From assembly GCF_001884065.1 (NCBI RefSeq), contig NZ_MACH01000053.1, positions 44,444-108,443 of the forward strand: a DNA stretch of 64,000 nt. The letters run 5' to 3'. The translations under genes were made by a program, and so were the position numbers. Origin of the DNA: Bacillus proteolyticus (GTDB lineage: Bacteria > Bacillota > Bacilli > Bacillales > Bacillaceae_G). Below are positions 57,351 through 64,000 of this stretch, one piece after another; within the stretch, counting starts at the first letter, position 1, and each line of letters opens with the position of its first letter. The notes beneath the pieces were generated by a model. That model was not told the origin of the DNA, did no database searches, and worked only from the letters and a program-made list of their open reading frames with translations.

Positions 57351-57531
57351 AGTGTTGTTCTACTGGCTCGTTTGGAATCGCAGCTGCAATCGCTAATACT
57401 AATACTGCAAGAACAACTGAGAAAATAGACGCTTGGTTAAAATCGTATGTACCGCCAGTCATAGAGCCGATTACATAGCTCATCATATGTACAAGTGCGA
57501 ACGACCAAATTAATGCCCAAATGAAACGCAT
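57349..57531 (-). CDS. yjzD: YjzD-family (DUF2929) small membrane protein
   Basis: 60 aa with two membrane helices (RFIWALIWSFALVHMMSYV; SIFSVVLAVLVLAIAAAI). In the same place as B. subtilis yjzD. The function is unknown. Confidence 0.85.
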   Translation of the reverse strand: MRFIWALIWSFALVHMMSYVIGSMTGGTYDFNQASIFSVVLAVLVLAIAAAIPNEPVEQH

Positions 57532-57687
57532 ATTTTACACCTCTATTCGTTCAATCTGTCCTTATTGTAACACAATTGAAAAAAGAATATAGAAAAATAT
57601 TTGTAGATTTTTCAACGCAAATTTGTATTCTGTTCATACATTATAAAAGAGTACTTTTATACGTTTAGAAAATAAGGCGGGGGAAAA

Positions 57688-58422
57688 ATGAGTATTACGG
57701 AACGTTTTTTTTACTTAGAAAAAGAACCATGTGTAATTTATTTACCGGAAAAGCCAAATGGATTTTCTGTTATGCTCCTAGGAGATTATAACTATTTTAT
57801 TGAGAATGGTACAAGTTTATGGACACAGCATGCAGGAAGAGCTTATTTTTTACAGGGCCTTATTGAAAAAGGCTATACAGTCTTTTCGTCTAACTTATAC
57901 GGAAGACATTGGGGAAACGATCGAGCTGTTCGTCTTGCAAAACGTTTGTATGATGTCGTACTAAGAAAAGAGACATTAAATACGAAAATGCACATTATGG
58001 CAGATGGTATGGGTGCGCTTGTAGCACTTGAAATGATGAACAAATACCCTGAATGTATACGTTCTGTCGTTATGTTAAATCCGTGTTTAGATTTACCAGA
58101 ATATGTGGAGTTTGAGAAAGAGCATAAGTTTTTTTACAAAAGATTAGTGAAGGAATTAAGTTTGGCGTATGATTCCAAAGAAGAAGAATTAGAATCAAAA
58201 ATAAATAAGAAATCATTTGCGCTTCTTCCGTCTTGTGTACCTGTTAAAATTTTCGTATCAACACAAGAAAAAAGAGGAAGAAAACAATTGTTACGTAAAT
58301 ACGAGAAAATGAGGCAATTAAATCAATGCGATACTTCTGTCTTATTCCATCTCCAAGATGTGAAATATAAAATGGTTAGGCAAACGACTGATTTCTTTAA
58401 AAAATATGAAGAAGAATTGTGA
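57688..58422 (+). CDS. yjaU: alpha/beta-hydrolase-like protein (YjaU), nucleophile absent
   Basis: 244 aa. The fold can be followed (VIYLPEKPNGFSVMLLG, HIMADGMGALVALEMMNKYP, VKIFVSTQEKRG). The nucleophile elbow usually GxSxG reads ADGMG, with Gly in the Ser place, and no clear catalytic His follows, so it is probably not a hydrolase. It is in the place of yjaU before yjaV and comZ. Confidence 0.8.
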   Translation: MSITERFFYLEKEPCVIYLPEKPNGFSVMLLGDYNYFIENGTSLWTQHAGRAYFLQGLIEKGYTVFSSNLYGRHWGNDRAVRLAKRLYDVVLRKETLNTKMHIMADGMGALVALEMMNKYPECIRSVVMLNPCLDLPEYVEFEKEHKFFYKRLVKELSLAYDSKEEELESKINKKSFALLPSCVPVKIFVSTQEKRGRKQLLRKYEKMRQLNQCDTSVLFHLQDVKYKMVRQTTDFFKKYEEEL

Positions 58423-58478
58423 AGCTCCCATATACATAAATGAGGAGCTATTTGTTTCAAGGGGAAAGGGTTGGTGGT

Positions 58479-59324
58479 ATGGAACGCGTGCTGATTATAG
58501 GTGCACTTACGTTTGTAGGTTATCACCTTGTGAATAAAATGATTGCAGAAGAAGTAGAAGTATATGGTCTTGATTTTGATGAATTTGATAGTATGACAAA
58601 AATTAATGAAGAGAAATTATTGTTGATTGGGCGAAATGCGTTATTTACGTACTATTCTATAAGGGATGAAGACGGATGGCGATCGGTAGAGGAAGAGAGT
58701 TTCGATACAGTTTATTTTTGTTTGTATGAGCCGAATCAGCAAAGTGGCTTTCGGAATGAAAGAGTCATATTACAATATTTAAAACGAATCGTAAGAATGT
58801 GTGAAAAAAATAAAGTAAAGTTAAATCTAATTTCTTCTATTGAAATAGGAAGCACTGAAGAATCCGAAAACAAACGTCTGTTTTCGAAAGTGGAAGAAGG
58901 GGTGAAAAAAGGAGAATTACAATATAGTGCATATCGAGTTCCTACATTATATGGGCCATGGCAACCGTCGTTTATGATGTATCATCAGCTCATTTTATCA
59001 GAACTTGATGAAAAAGAGTGCCGTTGTATAAGTGAAGAAAAAGGAAGTGATTTACTTTACGTTGAAGATGTATGTGAATACTTATGGGAAAATGGAATGA
59101 ATGTAAAGCACCTCGGTATATATAATTTACTTAGTGGAAAAGAAGCATTATGGGAAAAAGGTATGAGCCTTTTACATGCAGATGGTAAGGTAAATAAAAA
59201 AGATGAGCATATAAGAAATGAAGCGGTAGAGGTTGTTTCTCTTAAAAGAAATACGCCGTTAGAATTTGGTTTAAATAAACAATTGGCACATATGAAAAAA
59301 TATAAAGAGTTATACGAAGGGTAG
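58479..59324 (+). CDS. yjaV: NAD-dependent epimerase-like protein (YjaV), degenerate
   Basis: 281 aa from ATG 58479 (GGTTGGTGG upstream). A Rossmann start RVLIIGALTFVGYHLV in place of GATGFIGSHL, YRVPTLYGPWQP is kept. The catalytic YxxxK is RLFSK (Tyr lost), so it may no longer act as an epimerase. It is 56 bases after yjaU and 63 bases before comZ. Confidence 0.82.
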   Translation: MERVLIIGALTFVGYHLVNKMIAEEVEVYGLDFDEFDSMTKINEEKLLLIGRNALFTYYSIRDEDGWRSVEEESFDTVYFCLYEPNQQSGFRNERVILQYLKRIVRMCEKNKVKLNLISSIEIGSTEESENKRLFSKVEEGVKKGELQYSAYRVPTLYGPWQPSFMMYHQLILSELDEKECRCISEEKGSDLLYVEDVCEYLWENGMNVKHLGIYNLLSGKEALWEKGMSLLHADGKVNKKDEHIRNEAVEVVSLKRNTPLEFGLNKQLAHMKKYKELYEG

Positions 59325-59387
59325 TGTACGTGTTACACTATTGTATGGACTATAAATTTAAAGTTTTATTGGAGAGGAAGAGCATAT

Positions 59388-59564
59388 ATGAACGAAAAAA
59401 GCATGCAATTTTTACAAATCGCAATGAAGCATTTACCAGAAGCTAAGGCAATTTTAGATGATAATGGAATTGCACTTGATATGGAGAAAGCACAGCCGGT
59501 GTTAGAGCTATTGATGAAAGTAATGGGCGAAGCATATGAGCTTGGGAAAGCTGATAAAGAATAA
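59388..59564 (+). CDS. comZ: competence protein ComZ
   Basis: 58 aa: MNEKSMQFLQIAMKHLPEAK...VLELLMKVMGEAYELGKADKE, close to B. subtilis ComZ along its length. GGAGAGGAAG precedes ATG. ComZ is a regulator of comG in competence. It was missed by length-limited gene finding. Confidence 0.9.
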   Translation: MNEKSMQFLQIAMKHLPEAKAILDDNGIALDMEKAQPVLELLMKVMGEAYELGKADKE

Positions 59565-59688
59565 AAAAACCTTCTTTTTTGAGAGGGAAAGAGGCTCAAG
59601 CCGTATGTAGAAGCGGTAAGGGCCTTTTTTGTTTCGAGCGAGGTAAGGCCAGAGCGGTGATGAGGAGAAGGTCTTAGTTTTGAAGGGA
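59549..59688 (+). repeat. tandem duplication at comZ 3' end, unit 1
   Basis: Unit starts at AGCTGATAAAGAAT (the comZ end), includes a terminator AGGCTC...GGGCCTTTTTT (59592-59631) and runs about 140 bases. Confidence 0.8.
59592..59631 (+). terminator. comZ terminator, copy 1
   Basis: AGGCTC pairs with GGGCCT; inner GCCGT/GCGGT step; T run follows. Confidence 0.75.
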
Positions 59689-59790
59689 AGCTGATAAAGA
59701 ATTAACCCGTCTTTTGGAGGGGAGGAGGCTCAAGCCGTGAGTAGAAGCGGTAAGGGCCTTTTTGTTTTGAGTGAAGTAAGGATAAGATGA
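59689..59790 (+). repeat. tandem duplication at comZ 3' end, unit 2
   Basis: Repeats unit 1 from AGCTGATAAAGAAT on, with the same CTCAAGCCGT...GTAGAAGCGGTAAGGGCC part, offset 140 bases. It has no gene. Confidence 0.8.
59726..59764 (+). terminator. comZ terminator, copy 2
   Basis: Second copy of the AGGCTC...GGGCCTTTTTG hairpin. Confidence 0.7.
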
Positions 59791-59920
59791 TGGAGTAATT
59801 TGTATTTCAAAATGGTATGGATTTTTCTGTTTCTTTTAATGAAAAATAAAGTTGGTAATACGCCGTCTTTATTTTTTAGCTGAAATATATTCTAGACAAA
59901 AGTACATTTATGTTTTAAAA

Positions 59921-59937
59921 TTAGTACCAAGTCATAA
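59921..59937. promoter_or_regulatory. candidate FapR site before fabH
   Basis: TTAGTACCAAGTCATAA resembles the FapR box TTAGTACCTNGTNCTAA. fabH-fabF are FapR targets in Bacillus (malonyl-CoA-responsive). It lies 29 bases before the fabH start. Confidence 0.65.
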
Positions 59938-59965
59938 TAATTGATATAAAACGGAGGGCTGCGAT

Positions 59966-60898
59966 GTGAACGTGGGCATTTTAGGGATCGGAAGATATGT
60001 GCCAGAAAAAGTAGTCACAAATCACGATTTAGAGAAAATCGTAGATACATCTGATGAATGGATTCGTACGAGAACGGGAATTGCAGAAAGACGCATTGCC
60101 GATGATACAATAGATACTTCATATATGGCGGTAGAGTCTTCTAAAAAAGCACTTGAAGATGCAGGAATTAGCGGAGAGGATATCGATCTTATTTTAGTCG
60201 CAACAGTAACGCCGGATCGCGCATTCCCAGCAGTAGCTTGTGTAATCCAGGAAGCAATTGGCGCAAAACATGCAGCTGCAATGGATTTAAGTGCAGCGTG
60301 TGCTGGCTTTATGTACGGAATGATTACAGCGCAGCAATTTATTCAAACGGGGACTTATAAAAATGTATTAGTAGTTGGTAGTGACAAACTATCCAAAATT
60401 GTAGATTGGAACGACCGAAATACAGCAGTACTATTTGGGGACGGAGCAGGTGCTATCGTAATGGGAGCTGTTTCGGAAGGAAAAGGTGTACTTTCATTCG
60501 AATTAGGAGCGGACGGAAGTGGTGGTAAGCATCTTTATCAAGACGAGTATGTTATGATGAATGGCAGAGAAGTCTTTAAATTTGCCGTTCGTCAACTTGG
60601 TGATTCTTGTCTTCGTGTGTTAGAAAAAGCAGGACTTACGAAAGAGGATGTGGACTTCTTAGTACCACATCAAGCGAATATTCGTATTATGGAATCCGCA
60701 AGAGAGAGATTAAATTTACCGAAAGAAAAAATGAGTATGACAATTGAAAAGTTCGGTAATACATCAGCATCTTCAATTCCAATTGCGATGGTAGAGGAAT
60801 TGCAAAATGGACGTATTCAAGACGGTGATTTAATTATACTTGTTGGTTTTGGCGGCGGATTAACATGGGGAGCAGTCGCTCTTCGTTGGGGTAAATAA
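59966..60898 (+). CDS. fabH: 3-oxoacyl-ACP synthase III (FabH)
   Basis: 310 aa, GTG start after GGAGGGCTGCGAT. Catalytic Cys in [12 protein letters not shown], His in [10 protein letters not shown] and Asn in [11 protein letters not shown]. It starts fatty-acid synthesis from acyl-CoA and malonyl-ACP. First gene of fabH-fabF (fabHA type). Confidence 0.96.
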   Translation: MNVGILGIGRYVPEKVVTNHDLEKIVDTSDEWIRTRTGIAERRIADDTIDTSYMAVESSKKALEDAGISGEDIDLILVATVTPDRAFPAVACVIQEAIGAKHAAAMDLSAACAGFMYGMITAQQFIQTGTYKNVLVVGSDKLSKIVDWNDRNTAVLFGDGAGAIVMGAVSEGKGVLSFELGADGSGGKHLYQDEYVMMNGREVFKFAVRQLGDSCLRVLEKAGLTKEDVDFLVPHQANIRIMESARERLNLPKEKMSMTIEKFGNTSASSIPIAMVEELQNGRIQDGDLIILVGFGGGLTWGAVALRWGK

Positions 60899-60929
60899 GG
60901 ACTGAGAGAAAAAAAGGAGTGTATTTTGT

Positions 60930-62168
60930 ATGGAAAAAAAGAGGGTCGTAATTACAGGATTAGGAGCTGTTACACCGATCGGAACAGATGTTGAAACAGC
61001 GTGGGAAAACATTAAAAAGGGTGTATCTGGAATCGGACGACTTACAAGAATTGATCCAGAAATGTTTCCAGCAAAAGTAGCAGCAGAAATTAACGACTTT
61101 GAAGTCGAGAAATATATTGATAAAAAAGAAGCGCGCCGTATGGATCGCTTTACACAATATGCAGTAGCAGCAGCGAAAATGGCAGTTGCAGATGCGAACC
61201 TTGAAATTACAGAAGAAAACGGACCTCGAATTGGTGTATGGATTGGTTCTGGTATTGGCGGTATGGAAACATACGAAGAACAATTTAAGATTTTTACTGA
61301 AAAAGGTCCACGCCGTGTGAGTCCATTCTTCGTACCAATGATGATTCCAGATATGGCAGCAGGTCAAGTATCAATCGCTACAGGAGCAAAAGGAATTAAC
61401 ACTTGTTCTGTAACGGCTTGTGCATCTGGTGCAAACTCAATTGGAGATGCATTTAAAGCAATTCAGCGTGGTGATGCTGACGCGATGATAACGGGCGGAG
61501 CAGAAGCACCGTTAACAAGTATGGCATTTGCTGGATTTAGTTCAGCGAAAGCATTAACATTTAATGAAGATCCAGCGACGGCTTGCCGTCCGTTCGATAA
61601 AAACCGTAGCGGTTTTGTAATGGGTGAAGGATCAGGAATTCTTATTCTTGAAGAATTAGAGCACGCGTTAGCACGTGGTGCCCATATTTATGCGGAAATT
61701 GCTGGTTATGGTGCAACGGGTGATGCGTTCCATATTACAATGCCTGCTCCTGGCGGTGAAGGCGGAGTGCGTGCAATGCGTCAAGCTTTAGCTGATGCAG
61801 GTCTAGAGCCAGAAGATATTGATTACATTAATGCGCATGGTACAAGTACAGATGCGAATGAAAAGTATGAAACGATGGCAATTAAAGAAACTTTCGGCGA
61901 GCATGCATATAAAGTAGCGATTAGCTCAACGAAATCAATGACAGGTCACTTATTAGGAGCAGCGGGTGCTGTTGAGGCGATCTTCTCTATTAAAACAATT
62001 ACAGACGGAGTGATTCCTCCGACAATTAACTATGAAACGCCAGATCCAGATTGTGATTTAGATTACGTACCAAATAAAGCGAGACATCAAGAAGTAAACG
62101 CGGTATTGAGTAATTCATTAGGATTCGGTGGTCATAACGCAGTATTAGTATTTAAATCGTATAAATAA
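60930..62168 (+). CDS. fabF: 3-oxoacyl-ACP synthase II (FabF)
   Basis: 412 aa. Catalytic Cys in [13 protein letters not shown], His in NAHGTSTD and [13 protein letters not shown]. It elongates acyl-ACP chains. It follows fabH by 31 bases, AAGGAG before ATG. Confidence 0.97.
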   Translation: MEKKRVVITGLGAVTPIGTDVETAWENIKKGVSGIGRLTRIDPEMFPAKVAAEINDFEVEKYIDKKEARRMDRFTQYAVAAAKMAVADANLEITEENGPRIGVWIGSGIGGMETYEEQFKIFTEKGPRRVSPFFVPMMIPDMAAGQVSIATGAKGINTCSVTACASGANSIGDAFKAIQRGDADAMITGGAEAPLTSMAFAGFSSAKALTFNEDPATACRPFDKNRSGFVMGEGSGILILEELEHALARGAHIYAEIAGYGATGDAFHITMPAPGGEGGVRAMRQALADAGLEPEDIDYINAHGTSTDANEKYETMAIKETFGEHAYKVAISSTKSMTGHLLGAAGAVEAIFSIKTITDGVIPPTINYETPDPDCDLDYVPNKARHQEVNAVLSNSLGFGGHNAVLVFKSYK

Positions 62169-62179
62169 TAGATAAAATA

Positions 62180-62217
62180 AGGTGTTTTTTCGTAACAAAC
62201 TACGAAAAAACACCTTA
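62180..62217 (+). terminator. terminator of fabHF
   Basis: AAGGTGTTTTTTCGTA ... TACGAAAAAACACCTT hairpin, then ATTTATTTTT. Confidence 0.9.
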
Positions 62218-62273
62218 TTTATTTTTACGCTCTTTCCTTTTTTCGCATATACATAAAAAAAGGAGGGATGAAG

Positions 62274-63065
62274 ATGGGGGTTGTTGATACGGCAAAATGG
62301 TTACACCTGTATTATGGACGCCCAGAAAAACTTTGTGAGAAATTTACAAAGTATATTCCATTGCCAAAAGAGAGGTTGTATCGCTTTTTAATCTCTAGAG
62401 GTATGTATCGCCCGGTAATGCGGGGTGAGCAGGAAATTAAAGAATTAGAGAAAAAAGAAATTTGGAAAGAACTTAGCATGGAGTATGAAAAATTAAAAAG
62501 TTGGCTAAAAGGTCCAGATGTTCCTATCTTTATTTTATTATCAGATTCATATAATCGAACGGTACAAGAAGAGTATAACGGGAAGGCTGGTTTATCTATG
62601 CGTCACGTTATTTTCTTATTCGTATGTGGACGTAATTCAGTAGAGGAACTAAAAGCTTTATTAACGCATGAATATCACCATATATGTAGATTGCATCAAA
62701 TTGAGACGAAAGAAACAGAGTATACATTACTTGATACGATGATTATGGAAGGATTAGCTGAGCAAGCTGTATATGAAAGGTATACAGAAAAAAGATGCGC
62801 ACCGTGGACTACTTACATTTCAAAAGAAGATGCTATTTATTATTGGAGAAATTCAATACAAGAACGAATAGATGTAAAGAGAGGTACGAGGGAGCATGAT
62901 GTTTTATTAAATGGACTGCACCCGTATCCAAAAATGCTTGGCTATGCACTTGGATTCCATATTGTAAAAGATTGCGTAGCTTTTGAAGGAGAAGATACAC
63001 TTTCTTTATTATCTATAGATGCGAAAGAAATATTGAATAAAGCAAATACATTTCATGTTTCGTAA
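62274..63065 (+). CDS. yjaZ: DUF2268 zinc-protease-like protein (YjaZ)
   Basis: 263 aa from ATG 62274 (AAAGGAGGG six bases before; ATG 62268 is too close). It has HEYHH (LLTHEYHHICRLHQ) as an HExxH zinc motif and a second Glu in IMEGLAEQAVYERY. Position after fabF matches B. subtilis yjaZ. Substrate unknown. Confidence 0.9.
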   Translation: MGVVDTAKWLHLYYGRPEKLCEKFTKYIPLPKERLYRFLISRGMYRPVMRGEQEIKELEKKEIWKELSMEYEKLKSWLKGPDVPIFILLSDSYNRTVQEEYNGKAGLSMRHVIFLFVCGRNSVEELKALLTHEYHHICRLHQIETKETEYTLLDTMIMEGLAEQAVYERYTEKRCAPWTTYISKEDAIYYWRNSIQERIDVKRGTREHDVLLNGLHPYPKMLGYALGFHIVKDCVAFEGEDTLSLLSIDAKEILNKANTFHVS

Positions 63066-63096
63066 AAAAACAGGAGAGCTATCTCTTGTTTTTTTA
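63065..63096 (+). terminator. terminator of yjaZ
   Basis: AAAAAACAGGAGAG-CTATC-TCTTGTTTTTTT. Confidence 0.8.
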
Positions 63097-63208
63097 TATA
63101 TTATAGAAGAAAAAATAATAATTAGAATATATTTCCTCAAGTGGAATAAAGTTAAGCAAAAATGAACATAATGATTGGTACAAACAGTAGTGAAGTGAGG
63201 GGTAGAGA

Positions 63209-63955
63209 ATGTTATATCTACATGATGTATGGGTAAATTGGTTTGAAGGTGAAGAGAATGGGTATAACGTTTGTCATTTTTACGAGTGGCGGAAAGATGA
63301 TACGATTGAGCTATTAGATCAAGTGCCATTATTAAAAGTAGATTCCACATTATATCATTACATCGAGAACGAATTGTTAGAGCTTCCGCAAAAGTTATTG
63401 GAAGACGTACATCATAAGGCTTATATTCGTAAAAATCACGAACGTTTGCAACAAGAATATTGTTTTGTAGTTACAGATGGAAAAGGAATTATCGCGATTG
63501 ATTCAATCGGCTATAATGTGCCAATTAGAAAAAGTAGGCTTATACCTCGTCAAGAGCAGATGGTATATGAGATGGTAGAAAATGTGCAAGCAGAAAAGTA
63601 TGAGTTCCAGGTAGAAGAAATTGAAAAAGAGCATCATATTTTATCACCATCGCCTTTCATTATGAATGGCTTGACTCGTAAAGAAAGACAGCTAAAACAA
63701 TTATTATTTATGGCGTTAGATCAATTACATACAACGAAAAATCCAGCTGAAATTCGCTATTGGTTCACAGAGTGGGATCCATCAGCATATGGAATGGTTC
63801 AACATATGGAATTTGAAGATATTTGGGCTAAACTTTATGATGAAGCGAAAACTGGATGGTCTGAGAAGCACGAACAATTATGCGAGCGCCTTGTAAAAGG
63901 ACAGCCGTTTTTTGAAAAGCTATGGGAAATGGAAAATGAGCAGAAGGTAAATTAA
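63209..63955 (+). CDS. yjbA: YjbA-family (DUF3603) protein
   Basis: 248 aa, soluble: [20 protein letters not shown] and helix-rich end. GTGAGGGG precedes ATG. In B. subtilis yjbA follows the app operon and yjaZ; here it is directly after yjaZ, so the app genes are absent at this place. Function unknown. Confidence 0.88.
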   Translation: MLYLHDVWVNWFEGEENGYNVCHFYEWRKDDTIELLDQVPLLKVDSTLYHYIENELLELPQKLLEDVHHKAYIRKNHERLQQEYCFVVTDGKGIIAIDSIGYNVPIRKSRLIPRQEQMVYEMVENVQAEKYEFQVEEIEKEHHILSPSPFIMNGLTRKERQLKQLLFMALDQLHTTKNPAEIRYWFTEWDPSAYGMVQHMEFEDIWAKLYDEAKTGWSEKHEQLCERLVKGQPFFEKLWEMENEQKVN

Positions 63956-63982
63956 AAAAACCGCCAATTGGCGGTTTTTTTT
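63955..63982 (+). terminator. terminator of yjbA
   Basis: AAAAAACCGCC-AATT-GGCGGTTTTTTTT. Confidence 0.92.
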
Positions 63983-64000
63983 ATGGAGTTGGCAAGAATG

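Overview
The window is a stretch of chromosome from a low-GC Firmicute of the Bacillus cereus group (B. cereus, B. thuringiensis or B. anthracis type). Three things support this: the gene order matches the Bacillus subtilis blocks yhjE-sipV-addB-addA, gerP-yisI-yisK-yisL-yisN-asnO and yitT-yitU ... yjzC ... yjaU-yjaV-comZ-fabH-fabF-yjaZ-yjbA; genes typical of the cereus group are present (clpB, a glyoxylate aceBA pair, SLH-only proteins, DUF3941, a second hemH beside katA); and three short mobile repeats resemble bcr1, a repeat known only from this group. No rRNA, tRNA, CRISPR array, prophage or complete insertion sequence was seen.

Layout. 1-7.7 kb: AraC-type regulator, a two-component system (minus strand), a CPBP-family membrane protein, an M48 membrane protease and an EamA transporter. 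7.8-10.5 kb: three tandem SLH-domain exoproteins, the first stopped by an in-frame TAG. 10.6-13.6 kb: aceB-aceA, the glyoxylate bypass. 13.6-18.4 kb: a cold-shock protein with a long structured leader, a gene remnant interrupted by a bcr1-like element, comK, small membrane proteins, a TVP38-type protein and signal peptidase I. 18.4-21.1 kb: an accessory cassette of type VII secretion character (truncated first gene, LXG/WXG-like glycine-zipper toxin candidate split by a stop, polytopic membrane protein, DUF4176). 21.2-28.8 kb: addB-addA recombination nuclease and a small RNAP-alpha-CTD-like protein. 29-33 kb: DNA alkylation repair-like protein, an unknown gene, the gerPABCDEF spore-coat germination operon (minus) with a sigma-K-type promoter, and a Spo0E-like phosphatase. 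33-41.4 kb: yisK, rocD, yisL, yisN, asnO and a large secreted phosphodiesterase/phosphatase-fold protein. 41.6-48.1 kb: frameshifted hemH, katA with a PerR-type box, amtB with two GlnR/TnrA-type boxes, a membrane-anchored amylase-like protein without the usual catalytic residues, and yajQ. 48.4-54 kb: cvfB, an unknown gene pair, prsA, DUF3941, yitT, two small genes and yitU. 54-64 kb: a candidate small RNA, yjzC, CtsR-controlled clpB, yjzD, yjaU, yjaV, comZ, a duplicated terminator segment, fabH-fabF with a FapR-type site, yjaZ and yjbA.

How the genes work together. Most of the window is conserved housekeeping and sporulation/competence content. Paired functions are aceA/aceB (acetate and fatty-acid growth), fabH/fabF (fatty-acid initiation and elongation), addA/addB (double-strand-break repair), hemH/katA (haem supply and haem catalase under peroxide control) and comK/comZ (competence, far apart). 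Regulatory sites that can be read directly include CtsR, PerR, GlnR/TnrA, FapR, cre and sigma-K candidates.

The less ordinary material is the type VII-like toxin cassette, the bcr1-like insertions (one breaking a reading frame, one placed in the hemH leader), several inactivating mutations (SLH TAG, hemH frameshift, toxin TAA), a set of degenerate enzymes (amylase-like, YjaU, YjaV), a possible attenuator before the cold-shock gene and a possible anti-Shine-Dalgarno small RNA near 54.15 kb.
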